Position numbers and translations under genes: made by a program. The notes beneath the pieces are model-generated. The model worked only from the letters and a program-made list of their open reading frames with translations, ran no database searches and was not told the DNA's origin. A DNA stretch of 57,820 nucleotides from Prevotella sp. (GTDB taxonomy: Bacteria > Bacteroidota > Bacteroidia > Bacteroidales > Bacteroidaceae): contig JAFVGS010000021.1 of NCBI GenBank assembly GCA_017474845.1, positions 1 through 57,820 on the forward strand. The letters are read 5' to 3'. This document shows, piece after piece, positions 42,324-54,064 of this stretch (its first letter is position 1; every line of letters begins with the position of its first letter).

Positions 42324-43685
42324 ATGAAAATTACATTTGATTGCCCTGATAAAATCAATGGCGTCATGACTATGGTCATCGAGCCCGCCGACTATCAGGA
42401 GAAGGTTGAGAAGACACTGAAAGACTATCGTAAGAAGGCCCAGGTGCCCGGTTTCCGTCCGGGTCAGGTGCCCATGGGAATGATCAAGCGTCAGTATGGT
42501 ACCGCCGTGAAGGTGGAGGAAGTGAACCGCCTGATCAGCGAGAAGCTCTATGGCTATATCCAGGAGAACAAGATCCAGATGCTGGGTGAGCCCCTGCCGA
42601 ACCAGGAGAAGCAGAAGCCCCAGGATTTTGAGAAGGATGGCGAGCTGGAGTTCGTCTTTGACATCGCTGTGGCTCCTGAGATGAAGGCTGAACTGTCAGA
42701 CAAGGACAAGATCACGTATTATGATATCAAGGTCGACGACAAGCTCGTGGACGACCAGGTGCAGATGTACGCCTCGCAGGCTGGTGAGTTCCAGCAGGCA
42801 GAGACATTCAGCGGTAACGACACGATGACCGGTGAGCTGCGCGAGCTCGACGAGAAGGGTAACACGAAGGAGGGCGGTCTCACCAACGAGGCAGCCATGA
42901 TCATGCCAGCCTATATCAAGGAGGAGAAACAGCGCAAGCTCTTCGACGGTGCGAAGAAGGGTGATGTCATCACCTTCAACCCGAAGAAGGCCTATCCCGA
43001 CAACGACGCCGAGGTGGCTGCCCTGCTGAAGGTGCAGAAGGACGACGTGAAGGATCTGGCCAGCGACTTCAGCTATCAGATTAACGAGATCCGTCACTTC
43101 CAGCCCGCAGAGATCAACCAGGCTCTCTTCGACCGTGTGTTCGGCGTCGGCGAGGTGAAGGACGAGAAGGCCTTCCGTGAGAAGATCGCCGAGACCATCA
43201 AGCCCCAGCTGCAGGCCAACAGCGACTATAAGTTCCTGATGGACTTACGCGCGTATATGGAGAAGAAGGTGGGCGAAGTGACGTTCCCTGAGGCTCTGTT
43301 GAAGCGTGTGATGCTCCAGAACAACCAGGACAAGGGCGCTGACTATGTGGAGAAGAATTTCGAGGGCAGCATGAAGGAGCTGAAGTGGCACCTGATCAAG
43401 GAGCAGCTCGTGGCTGCCAACGAGATCAAGGTGGAGGAAGCCGACCTGAAGGCCGTCGCCAAGGACGCCATCCGTCAGCAGTTCGCTCAGTATGGTATGT
43501 CGAACGTACCCGATGACGTGCTGGAGAATTATGCCGCCGAGCAGATGAAGAAGCGTGAGAACGTTGATGGATTTGTGGATCGCGCCGTCGACCAGAAACT
43601 CGTCGAAAAGCTCAAAACTGTCGTCAAACTGACCACGAAAGCAGTTAGTTTGGAGGAGTTTAACAAGGCAATGCAAGAAAAATAA
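42324..43685 (+). CDS. tig: Trigger factor chaperone
   Basis: 453 residues. Binds the ribosome at L23 and shields nascent chains. The ribosome-binding signature is GFRPGQVPMGMIKRQYG (about 42-58). The middle region replaces a clear FKBP domain with a divergent segment (GNDTMTGELRELDEKGNTKE...), as usual in Bacteroidota. The C-terminal helical arms are present (PEALLKRVMLQNNQ..., YAAEQMKKRENVDGFVDRAV). Leads the clpP-clpX cluster. Confidence 0.95.
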   Translation: MKITFDCPDKINGVMTMVIEPADYQEKVEKTLKDYRKKAQVPGFRPGQVPMGMIKRQYGTAVKVEEVNRLISEKLYGYIQENKIQMLGEPLPNQEKQKPQDFEKDGELEFVFDIAVAPEMKAELSDKDKITYYDIKVDDKLVDDQVQMYASQAGEFQQAETFSGNDTMTGELRELDEKGNTKEGGLTNEAAMIMPAYIKEEKQRKLFDGAKKGDVITFNPKKAYPDNDAEVAALLKVQKDDVKDLASDFSYQINEIRHFQPAEINQALFDRVFGVGEVKDEKAFREKIAETIKPQLQANSDYKFLMDLRAYMEKKVGEVTFPEALLKRVMLQNNQDKGADYVEKNFEGSMKELKWHLIKEQLVAANEIKVEEADLKAVAKDAIRQQFAQYGMSNVPDDVLENYAAEQMKKRENVDGFVDRAVDQKLVEKLKTVVKLTTKAVSLEEFNKAMQEK

Positions 43686-43718
43686 GTATTTTTAGGAAAA
43701 AATAACCCCTAAATTAGA

Positions 43719-43789
43719 GTGGTTATCGACTTTTTTATGTAATTTTGTGTCCCAAACACAAACGAAAAAGGTCGATGACCGCTTTTTTT
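43719..43789 (+). terminator. Long hairpin plus T-tract between tig and clpP
   Basis: Outer stem 43719-43730 with 43771-43782 (12 pairs including two G-T), A/T pairing inside it, and an inner 7-bp stem TTTGTGT/ACACAAA with loop CCCAA. Seven T bases follow (43783-43789). It can end the tig transcript or attenuate read-through to clpP. A TAATTTTG that could serve as a clpP -7 box (43740-43747) lies within the hairpin. Confidence 0.75.
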
Positions 43790-43820
43790 AATGAATAATG
43801 AATAAAGAATTAAGGTATTA

Positions 43821-44519
43821 ATGAATAAAGAAGGTATTAGAATGATGAACGATAGAAATGATTTCAGGAAGTATGCAGTCCGCCATTTAGGCATGGACGG
43901 ACTGACCGTTGACGAAGTGATGGCAGCTCAGGCTCAGTATCTCAATCCCTATATCCTCGAGGAGCGTCAGTTGAACGTGACACAGATGGACGTCTTTTCA
44001 CGACTGATGATGGATCGCATCATCTTCCTTGGTACACAGATTGACGACTATACCGCCAATACGCTGCAGGCACAGTTGCTGTACCTGGATTCCGTGGACT
44101 CGGGCAAGGATATCTCGATCTACATCAATTCGCCTGGTGGCAGTGTGACGGCTGGACTGGGCATTTACGACACGATGCAGTTCATCTCCTCCGATGTGGC
44201 CACCATCTGTACGGGTATGGCTGCCTCGATGGGTGCCGTGCTGCTCGTGGCAGGCAAGGAGGGCAAGCGCTCGGCCCTGCCCCACAGCCGTGTGATGATT
44301 CACCAGCCCCTCGGAGGCGTACAGGGACAGGCCTCGGACATTGAGATCGAGGCGAAGGAGATCCTGAAGTTCAAGAAGGAGCTCTACACCATCATTTCAG
44401 AACACTCGCATACGCCCTATGACAAAGTGTATGCAGACTCGGACCGTAACTACTGGATGACTGCCGAGGAGGCGAAGGCCTACGGCATGATCGACACGGT
44501 GCTGAGCAGGAAACAGTAA
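43821..44519 (+). CDS. clpP: ATP-dependent Clp protease proteolytic subunit
   Basis: 232 residues. Serine peptidase of the ClpXP complex. Catalytic Ser136 in GMAASMGAVLL, His161 in VMIHQPLGG, and the INSPGGSVTAGLGIYDTMQF segment. The N-terminus is about 30 residues longer than E. coli ClpP; alternative starts at 43842 or 43845 would shorten it. clpX follows after 17 bases. Confidence 0.96.
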   Translation: MNKEGIRMMNDRNDFRKYAVRHLGMDGLTVDEVMAAQAQYLNPYILEERQLNVTQMDVFSRLMMDRIIFLGTQIDDYTANTLQAQLLYLDSVDSGKDISIYINSPGGSVTAGLGIYDTMQFISSDVATICTGMAASMGAVLLVAGKEGKRSALPHSRVMIHQPLGGVQGQASDIEIEAKEILKFKKELYTIISEHSHTPYDKVYADSDRNYWMTAEEAKAYGMIDTVLSRKQ

Positions 44520-44536
44520 GAAGTGAGAAGTAAAGA

Positions 44537-45766
44537 ATGGCGAAATTAAGAAAAGAATGTAGCTTCTGCGGACGGAACGAACGGGAGGTCAAGCTGCTGA
44601 TTACAGGACTGAACGGATATATCTGCGAGGACTGTGCCCAGCAGGCCTACCGCATCGTGCAGGAGAATATGCCGAGGCTGAATGGCAGCAGTAGTGCCGT
44701 CCCCGCAGAAGATAAGAAGAAAAAGGTGCCGAAACCGAAAGAGATCAAGGCCTACCTCGACGAATACGTCATCGGACAGGATGAGGCGAAGCGTTATCTC
44801 TCGGTTGCGGTATACAACCACTATAAGCGACTCGGACAGGCACCCGACAAGGACGGTGTGGAGATCGAGAAGTCGAACATCATCATGGTGGGTTCGACAG
44901 GAACGGGAAAGACACTGCTGGCGCGTACCATCGCGAAACTGCTCGACGTGCCTTTCGCCATCGTCGACGCGACGGTGCTCACGGAGGCCGGCTATGTGGG
45001 TGAGGACGTGGAGAGTATCCTCACGCGTCTGCTGCAAGTGGCTGACTACAACCTGGAGAAGGCTCAGCAGGGTATTGTGTTCATTGACGAGATCGACAAG
45101 ATCGCACGGAAGTCGGACAATCCTTCCATCACGCGTGACGTGAGTGGCGAAGGCGTGCAGCAGGGTCTTCTGAAACTGTTGGAAGGTACGATCGTCAATG
45201 TGCCGCCCAAGGGTGGACGCAAGCATCCGGACCAGGACTATATCCACGTCGACACGAGGAACATCCTGTTCATCTGCGGTGGTGCCTTTGACGGCATCGA
45301 ACGGAAGATCGCCCAGCGCCTGAACACACATGTGGTGGGATACAACTCTGTGCAGAACGTGCAGAAGATCGACAAGAAGGATCTGATGAAGTATGTGCAG
45401 CCGCAGGATCTGAAGGCCTTCGGCATGATTCCCGAGATCATCGGCCGTCTGCCCGTGCTCACCTATCTGAACCCGCTCGACAAGGAGGCTCTGCAGAGAA
45501 TCCTGACAGAGCCGAAGAACTCGATTGTAAAGCAATATAAGAAGCTCTTCGAGATCGACGGTGTCCAGCTGGAGTTCACGCAGGAAGCCCTCGACGTGAT
45601 CGTGGAGAAGGCGATAGAGTTCAAGCTTGGTGCCCGTGGCCTGCGTTCGATCGTGGAGAATGTAATGATGGATTCCATGTACTCTCTGCCCTCGCAGAAA
45701 GTAAAGAAATTTAGCGTAACGCCAGAGTATGTCCAGGAACAGCTGGCGCAGTCGCGTATGCAGTAG
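44537..45766 (+). CDS. clpX: ATP-dependent Clp protease ATP-binding subunit ClpX
   Basis: 409 residues. N-terminal zinc-binding domain [14 protein letters not shown]...CEDC. AAA+ domain with Walker A GSTGTGKT, Walker [11 protein letters not shown], the RKH-like [15 protein letters not shown] segment, and the pore loop GYVGED. Unfolds substrates for ClpP. Confidence 0.97.
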   Translation: MAKLRKECSFCGRNEREVKLLITGLNGYICEDCAQQAYRIVQENMPRLNGSSSAVPAEDKKKKVPKPKEIKAYLDEYVIGQDEAKRYLSVAVYNHYKRLGQAPDKDGVEIEKSNIIMVGSTGTGKTLLARTIAKLLDVPFAIVDATVLTEAGYVGEDVESILTRLLQVADYNLEKAQQGIVFIDEIDKIARKSDNPSITRDVSGEGVQQGLLKLLEGTIVNVPPKGGRKHPDQDYIHVDTRNILFICGGAFDGIERKIAQRLNTHVVGYNSVQNVQKIDKKDLMKYVQPQDLKAFGMIPEIIGRLPVLTYLNPLDKEALQRILTEPKNSIVKQYKKLFEIDGVQLEFTQEALDVIVEKAIEFKLGARGLRSIVENVMMDSMYSLPSQKVKKFSVTPEYVQEQLAQSRMQ

Positions 45767-45795
45767 AAAAAGAAAAGCCTAATGACTAAACAGAT

Positions 45796-47974
45796 ATGAA
45801 TGAAAAGAGAAATCTGACAGAAGCGCTGAAGAAGTATTTCGGCTTCGACAAGTTCAAGGGAGACCAGGAGCAGATCATCCAGAACCTGCTGGACGGTAAT
45901 GACACGTTCGTGCTGATGCCCACGGGTGGCGGTAAGTCGCTGTGCTATCAGCTGCCGTCGCTGCTGATGGAAGGTACAGCCATTGTCATCTCACCGCTGA
46001 TTGCCCTGATGAAGAACCAGGTGGATGTCATCACTAACCTCAGTGAGCACGAGGGGACGGCCCACTATCTGAACTCGTCGCTGAACAAGGCCGCCATCGA
46101 CCAGGTGAAGTCTGACATCCTTGCAGGGCACACAAAACTGCTGTATGTGGCTCCAGAGTCGTTGACGAAGGAGGACAATGTAGAGTTCCTGAAGACGGTG
46201 AAGATCTCGTTTTACGCCGTCGACGAGGCCCACTGTATCTCTGAGTGGGGCCACGACTTCCGTCCGGAGTACCGTCGCATCCGTCCCATTGTGAACGAGA
46301 TCGGCAAGGCGCCCATCATCGCGCTGACGGCTACGGCTACAGACAAGGTGAGGAGCGATATCAAGAAGAATCTCGGCATGACGGAAGCTAAGGAGTTCAG
46401 GAGCTCCTTCAACCGTCCGAACCTCTATTACGAGGTGCGCGCGAAGACGAAGGATGTGGACAAGGACATCATCAAGTTCATCAAGCAGCACCCAGGCAAG
46501 AGCGGCATCATCTATTGTCTGTCGCGCAAAAAGGTGGAGGAGCTGGCTGCCGTGCTGAAGGCCAACGAGATCAAGGCGGCTGCCTATCATGCCGGACTCG
46601 ACTCTACCACGCGTACGCAGACGCAGGACGACTTCCTGATGGAGAACATCGACGTGATCGTGGCTACCATCGCCTTTGGCATGGGTATCGACAAACCCGA
46701 CGTGCGCTTCGTGATCCACTACGACATCCCCAAGTCGCTGGAGGGATATTATCAGGAGACAGGCCGTGCGGGACGTGACGGAGGCGAAGGCCTCTGCATC
46801 GCCTTCTATTCGAACAAGGACCTGCAGAAACTCGATAAGTTCATGGAGGGTAAGCCTGTGGCCGAACAGGATATCGGCCGTCAGCTGCTCGTGGAGACGG
46901 CGGCCTATGCAGAGACGTCGATCTGTCGGCGGAAGATGCTGTTGCACTATTTCGGTGAGACCTATCCGAAAGACAATTGCGGCAACTGCGACAACTGCCT
47001 GCATCCCAAGACGGAGATCGAGGCGAAGGACCAGCTGGTCATCGCCCTGAAGGCCATCCTCGAGATCAAGGAGAACTTCCGTGCCGACTATGTCATCGAC
47101 TTCATCACGGGTAAGGAAACGGACGAGATCATCGCCCACCACCATGAGGACTTTGAGAACTTCGGAGCCGGAGCCGACGAGGATGAGAAAATCTGGAATC
47201 CAGTCATCCGTCAGGCTCTCATAGCAGGCTATCTGCTGAAGGAGGTGGAAAACTACGGACTGCTGAAAGTGACGCCTGCGGGAAAGAAGTTCCTGAAATC
47301 GCCCAAGTCGTTCATGATCGTGAAGGACGCAGAGTTCACTGGCGACGACGAGCTGCCGGATCAGGAGGGAGGCATCAGCGCCCTCGACCCCACGCTGAGT
47401 GCGATGCTGCGCGAGTTACGCAAGAAGGTGTCGAAGCGGCTGGAGCGTCCGCCGTATGTCATCTTCCAGGATGTGTCGCTCGAACAGATGGCCACAGACT
47501 ATCCCGTCACGCTCGAGGAACTGAAGAATATCCAGGGTGTGGGCGAGGGTAAGGTGAAACAACCTTACGCCAAGGAGTTTGTCGACCTGATCCGTAACTA
47601 TTGTGAGGAGAATGAGATTGAGCGCCAGGTGGACATGCGCGTCAGGACGGTGGCGAAGAAGTCGATGCTGAAGGTGAAGATCATCCAGAGCATCGACCGT
47701 CAGATAGCCCTCGATGACATTGCGACAGCTCAGGGCATCGAGTTCGAAGATCTGTTGGACGAGGTGGAAGCCATCGTCTACAGTGGCACGAAACTCAATA
47801 TCGACTACTTCCTCGACGAAGTGATGGACGAGGATCATGTCGATGACATCTACGACTATTTCTGTGAGTCGGATACCGACCGTCTGAGTGTGGCGCAGCA
47901 GGAACTGGGCGACGAGTATTCGGAGGATGAGATCCGTCTCGTGAGGATTAAGTTCCTCTCGGAAATGGCGAATT

Positions 47975-47976
<2 letters not shown>
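45796..47976 (+). CDS. recQ: ATP-dependent DNA helicase RecQ
   Basis: 726 residues. Superfamily 2 3'-5' helicase: Walker A MPTGGGKSLCYQLP, DEAH box (about 142-145) followed by CISEWGHDFRPEY, motif VI QETGRAGRDG. The RQC zinc region has CRRKMLLHYFGE...CGNCDNC, and the HRDC domain begins near MATDYPVTLEELKNIQGVGE. The C-terminal extension of about 120 residues beyond HRDC (LKVKIIQSIDRQIALDDIAT...) is typical of Bacteroidota RecQ. Confidence 0.96.
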
Positions 47977-49499
<1,523 letters not shown>

Positions 49500-49542
49500 T
49501 TATATAAAACAACGAAATAAACGAATTTCACGAATTAAGCAG

Positions 49543-50961
49543 ATGAAATTTAAGATGATACTGGCGGCCTGTCTGATGAGCACAGCCGCAATGGCGCAGA
49601 CAGACCCTGTGGTGATGACCGTCAACGGTGTGGACGTGACTCGCTCAGAGTTTGAGTATTCATTCAACAAGAACAACAGCGACGGCGTGATCGACAAGAA
49701 GAATGTCGAGGAGTATGCCGACCTCTATGCCGTTTACAAGATGAAGGTGGCTGCTGCGCTTGATGCCAAGCTCGACACGCTTACGTCGTTCAAGAATGAG
49801 TATGCCACCTATCGTGACCAGCAGGTACTACCCACGATGACCACTGATGCAGAGGTGTTGGCTGAGGCTCGCAAGGCTTATGACCGTGCGAAGGAACAGA
49901 TTGGTGAGAAAGGGCTCATCCTTCCTGCACATATCTTCCTCCGTCTCTCCACCAAGGCTACGCCTGAGGAACAGGCTAAAGTCGCCCAGCGGGCAGACTC
50001 CGTCTGGCAGGCCCTCAAACAGGGTGCCGACTTTGCCGAGCTCTGTAAGAATGTGTCTCAGGACCGTCGTAGTGCTGCCAGGGGAGGTGAGCTGACGTGG
50101 ATAGGGCCCAATCAGGTCTATCCAGAGTTTGAGGAGGCTGCCTATGCCCTTCAGACTGGTGAGCTCAGCCGTCCAGTGCTGGGTCCCGACGGCTATCACA
50201 TCATCCTGATGAAAGGCCGGAAGCAGCTTGAGCCTTTTGAGGAACTCCAGGAACAGATTGTGAGCTCGTTCGAGAAGCAGGGTATCCGAGAGGCCATTGC
50301 ACGTCAAAAGATCCAGAGCGTCGTATCGAGTGGTCAGATGACGGAAGAGCAATACATGGCCCGTCGCGCTGATTCCTTGGGTGCTGTCGACTCCGACATG
50401 AAATACCTCATCCAGGAGTATCATGATGGCCTGCTGGTCTATGAGATCAGCAACCGTCAGGTATGGGAGAAAGCGTCTAAGGACGAGGCAGCCCTCGACA
50501 CCTGGTTCCGGACTCATCGGAAGGACTATAAGTGGCCGGAGCCCCGCTTCAAGGGCATCGCCTATCATGTGAAGGACAAGGCTGACGTCAAGGCCGTGAA
50601 GCGCTGTGTCAAGGGGCTGCCGTTCGGTCAGTGGGCTGGTGTCCTCCGTCAGACCTTCAACCCCGACTCTGTCATCCGCATCCGGGTGGAACAGGGACTC
50701 TTCAAACCTGGTGATAGCCGTCTGGTCGATCATAAGATCTTCCGTACAGCACTCGACCAGCCCGTTGAAGTCAATAGGGATTATCCCATCGACGCCGTAT
50801 ATGGCAAGAAGTTGAAGATGCCTGAGGATTATACCGATGTGCGCAGCCAGGTGGTTGAGGACTACCAACAGGCTCTTGAGCAGCAGTGGGTGGCAGACCT
50901 CCGCCAGCGCTACGCCGTCAAGGTATATGATGATGTATTGAAAACAGTAAACCAGCACTGA
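49543..50961 (+). CDS. Parvulin-type peptidyl-prolyl isomerase, exported
   Basis: 472 residues. The start is ATG 49543 (MKFKMILAACLMSTAAMAQ signal peptide); the open frame upstream lies inside guaB. One clear parvulin domain is seen (LILPAHIFLRLSTKATPEEQ ... GGELTWIGPNQVYPEFEEAA ... GYHIILMKGRK), within a helical SurA-like arrangement. The stop TGA and the next ATG share one base (TGATG), so translation is coupled to surA. Likely a periplasmic outer-membrane protein chaperone. Confidence 0.88.
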   Translation: MKFKMILAACLMSTAAMAQTDPVVMTVNGVDVTRSEFEYSFNKNNSDGVIDKKNVEEYADLYAVYKMKVAAALDAKLDTLTSFKNEYATYRDQQVLPTMTTDAEVLAEARKAYDRAKEQIGEKGLILPAHIFLRLSTKATPEEQAKVAQRADSVWQALKQGADFAELCKNVSQDRRSAARGGELTWIGPNQVYPEFEEAAYALQTGELSRPVLGPDGYHIILMKGRKQLEPFEELQEQIVSSFEKQGIREAIARQKIQSVVSSGQMTEEQYMARRADSLGAVDSDMKYLIQEYHDGLLVYEISNRQVWEKASKDEAALDTWFRTHRKDYKWPEPRFKGIAYHVKDKADVKAVKRCVKGLPFGQWAGVLRQTFNPDSVIRIRVEQGLFKPGDSRLVDHKIFRTALDQPVEVNRDYPIDAVYGKKLKMPEDYTDVRSQVVEDYQQALEQQWVADLRQRYAVKVYDDVLKTVNQH

Positions 50962-52406
50962 TGAAGACAACAAGAAATCTGATCATAATCCTATTAATGG
51001 CTGTCCCTTTCCTGGGATCAGCCTTTACTGGTAATCCTGGACTATCCGGAGTCTCTGGAACTTCCGGGCTCTCTGCCGATTCCACAGCCAAAGACTCTGT
51101 CCACATGGGTACCGTCATCGACGAGGTTATCTGGGTCGTTGGCGATGAGGCCATTCTGAAGTCCGACGTTGAGACATTCCGTATGCAGGCAGCTATGGAG
51201 GGACAGAAATGGAATGGAGATCCGGACTGTATGATCCCTGAGCAGATTGCCGTACAGAAGCTGTTCAAGCATCAGGCACAGATCGACAGTATCGAGGTGA
51301 CGGATGCCGACGTGGCCTCAGAGGTCGAACAGTATATCAACTACTGGCTCGAAATGGTTGACGGCTCCCGTGAACGTCTCGAGGAGTATCGTCATAAGCC
51401 CCTGTCGCAGATCCGCAGTGACCTGCGTGAGGACCTGAAAGACCGTCAGATGGTGCAGAGGATGAAGCGTAAACTCGTTGAGGATATCGCCGTCACCCCT
51501 GCTGATGTACGCCGTTATTACCAGGATCTGCCGGAAGACAGTCTGCCTTTTGTCCCCACGGAGGTGGAGGTGGAGATTGTTCAGATGACGCCAAAGATCC
51601 CAGTCGAGGAGTTGAACCGTGTGAAGGATGAGCTCCGTGAATATACCGATCGTGTGAATCGTGGCGATGCCTCGTTCTCTACGCTGGCTCGTCTTTATTC
51701 TGAAGACCCGGGTACGGCCCGTCGTGGTGGTGAACTGGGTCTCTCCGGTCGTGGTATGCTCGACCCTGCCTTCGCTACGGTGGCCTTTAACCTCACCGAC
51801 CCCAAGAAGGTATCGAAGATTGTGGAGTCGGAGTTCGGCTTCCATATCATCCAGCTCATCGAGAAGCGTGGCGATAAGGTCAATGTGCGCCATATCCTCC
51901 GCAAGCCTGTCGTTTCCGACGAGGCTGTCGAGAGTACGCAGGCACGTCTCGATTCCATCGCTGACGATATCCGTGCAGGGAAGTTCTCTTTTGAGGATGC
52001 TGCCTCGATGCTCTCCGACGACAAGGACACCCGCAATAACAAAGGCCTGATGTCGAACAGTGATCCGCAGACAGGCCGTATCACCTCCCGATTCAAGATG
52101 CAGGACCTGCCGCCCGAGGTGGCTAAGGTGATCGACACAATGCAGGTTGGACAGGTATCACACGCCTTCCAGCTGATCAACCAGCGTGGTAAGACTGTCT
52201 GTGTCATCGCGAAGCTGAAGAGTAGGATAGAGGGTCATAAGGCCTCTATCTCCGAGGACTTCCAGACACTGAAGGACGTAGTGCTCGAGCATCGCCAGAA
52301 CGACCGTGTCCACCAGTGGGTGGTCGACAAGATCAAGAGTGTCTACACCCGTCTCAACAGCGATTATCTCGACTGCAAGTTCGAGTACGAAGGCTGGATT
52401 AAGTAA
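50961..52406 (+). CDS. surA: SurA-like periplasmic chaperone/peptidyl-prolyl isomerase
   Basis: 481 residues. Signal peptide, then a Gly/Ser-rich stretch (NPGLSGVSGTSGLSADST). An N-terminal SurA helical domain begins IDEVIWVVGDEAILKSDVET. There are two parvulin modules (VEVEIVQMTPKIPVEELNRV ... ARRGGELGLSGRGMLDPAFA; VRHILRKPVVSDEAVESTQA). Chaperones beta-barrel proteins, consistent with ostA downstream. Confidence 0.9.
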   Translation: MKTTRNLIIILLMAVPFLGSAFTGNPGLSGVSGTSGLSADSTAKDSVHMGTVIDEVIWVVGDEAILKSDVETFRMQAAMEGQKWNGDPDCMIPEQIAVQKLFKHQAQIDSIEVTDADVASEVEQYINYWLEMVDGSRERLEEYRHKPLSQIRSDLREDLKDRQMVQRMKRKLVEDIAVTPADVRRYYQDLPEDSLPFVPTEVEVEIVQMTPKIPVEELNRVKDELREYTDRVNRGDASFSTLARLYSEDPGTARRGGELGLSGRGMLDPAFATVAFNLTDPKKVSKIVESEFGFHIIQLIEKRGDKVNVRHILRKPVVSDEAVESTQARLDSIADDIRAGKFSFEDAASMLSDDKDTRNNKGLMSNSDPQTGRITSRFKMQDLPPEVAKVIDTMQVGQVSHAFQLINQRGKTVCVIAKLKSRIEGHKASISEDFQTLKDVVLEHRQNDRVHQWVVDKIKSVYTRLNSDYLDCKFEYEGWIK

Positions 52407-52440
52407 GGGTAAAAAAGTAAAAAGGTAAAAAAGTGAAAGG

Positions 52441-54045
52441 GTGAGAAGGTCTTTCCTATATCTGATGGGGCTGTTATGTGTACTGGTGTGTTACACCAGT
52501 CTTGACGCCTATGCCCAGAAGGGAAAGACGAAGCGCCCTGCCCGACGGGCGAAGGTGCAGGACTCCCGTGTCTACCTCGTCCACGCCGACGTGCTCCATT
52601 ACGACCAGCATGTTAATGCCGATGCTACCATCCTTAACGGCAAGGTGCACTTTACCCACCAGGGGGCACGCCTCTATTGCGACAGTGCCTATTTCTACGA
52701 GGCCTCCAACTCCTTCGAGGCCTTCGGGCATGTGAAGATGTACCAGGGCGACACGCTCTCACTCTTCAGCGACTATGCCTACTACGACGGCAATGAGCAG
52801 ATGGCCCGTGCCCGCTATAATGTAGAGCTCAAACATCGCAAGACCCTGCTCTATACAGACAGTCTCGACTTCGACCGCATCTACGACAACATCTACTTCT
52901 TCGAGGGCGGAAAGATGATCGACGGTAAAACCACGCTCACCTCCGATTGGGGCGAGTACAACACGAAGACGAAGATGTCTGTCTTCAACTACGATGTGAA
53001 GATGAAGAATCCAGATATGTTCCTCACGACTGACACCCTCTATTACGATACGCACAACTCGATGGCCCATATCGTCGGACCTTCCGACATCATCTCCGGC
53101 GACAACCATATCTATTCTGAGCAGGGCTATTACGACACGAAACTCGAACGTTCCATCCTCATGAACCGTTCCATACTTACCAACAATGGCAAGATGCTTG
53201 TGGGCGACAGTATCTACTACGACAGCAAGATGGGCTTCAGCCAGGCGTTCTACGATGTGGTCTATGTCGACTCCGTCAATTGCAACAAGCTCACGGGCAA
53301 CTACGGTGAGTATTATGAGAATACCGGCTATGCGATGTGTACTGACAGTGCTGTGGCCATCGATTTCTCCCAGGGCGACTCCCTCTTCATGCATGCCGAC
53401 ACGTTCAAGCTTGTCACCTTCAACATCGAGACAGACTCTGTCTATCGTAAGCTCCATGCCTACCATCATGTCCGTGCCTTCCGTCGGGACATACAGGCCG
53501 TTTGCGACTCGCTTGTCTACGTCTCCAAGGACTCTTGTGTCACACTCTACCATGATCCTATCATGTGGAACAACGGGCAGCAGTTGGTGGGCGACCTCGT
53601 CAACGTCTATCTGCGTGACTCCGTCATCGACCATACCCACCTCATCGGCAACTGTTTCTCCATCCAGCAGCTGAAGTCTGATACCGCCTGCTACAACCAG
53701 GTGTCATCCAGTGAGATGTTCTCCTATTTCGTCGATGGTAAGGTCCGTGAGGCAAAGGCAAAGGACAACGTGCTCATCGGCTATTACTTCGAGGAGGGCG
53801 ACACACTGCCTATTATCTACAACTACCAGGAGACCTCCGAGCTCCGCATGTTCATCAAGGACCAGAAGCTGGAGAGCGTGTGGACGCCCAAGACCACCGG
53901 AACGATGTATCCGCTCAACCAGATTCCTGCCGACCGCAAGCGACTTCCCGGCTTCGCCTGGTACGACTACGTCCGTCCCGTCAATCGTTATGATATCTTC
54001 AACTGGCGGGATAAGAATGGTAAGAAAGGGAGTAATCATCTGTAA
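52441..54045 (+). CDS. OstA-like outer-membrane LPS transport protein
   Basis: 534 residues. GTG start at 52441 gives a signal peptide (MRRSFLYLMGLLCVLVCYTS); an ATG 8 codons on is less likely. The body is a run of beta-jellyroll repeats of the LptA/LptD type (VHADVLHYDQHVNADATILN, ARLYCDSAYFYEASNSFEAF, MYQGDTLSLFSDYAYYDGNE). There is no large LptD barrel, so it fits the Bacteroidota OstA-like family next to surA and mutL. Confidence 0.85.
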   Translation: MRRSFLYLMGLLCVLVCYTSLDAYAQKGKTKRPARRAKVQDSRVYLVHADVLHYDQHVNADATILNGKVHFTHQGARLYCDSAYFYEASNSFEAFGHVKMYQGDTLSLFSDYAYYDGNEQMARARYNVELKHRKTLLYTDSLDFDRIYDNIYFFEGGKMIDGKTTLTSDWGEYNTKTKMSVFNYDVKMKNPDMFLTTDTLYYDTHNSMAHIVGPSDIISGDNHIYSEQGYYDTKLERSILMNRSILTNNGKMLVGDSIYYDSKMGFSQAFYDVVYVDSVNCNKLTGNYGEYYENTGYAMCTDSAVAIDFSQGDSLFMHADTFKLVTFNIETDSVYRKLHAYHHVRAFRRDIQAVCDSLVYVSKDSCVTLYHDPIMWNNGQQLVGDLVNVYLRDSVIDHTHLIGNCFSIQQLKSDTACYNQVSSSEMFSYFVDGKVREAKAKDNVLIGYYFEEGDTLPIIYNYQETSELRMFIKDQKLESVWTPKTTGTMYPLNQIPADRKRLPGFAWYDYVRPVNRYDIFNWRDKNGKKGSNHL

Positions 54046-54064
54046 ACTGTAAACCGTAAACAAA

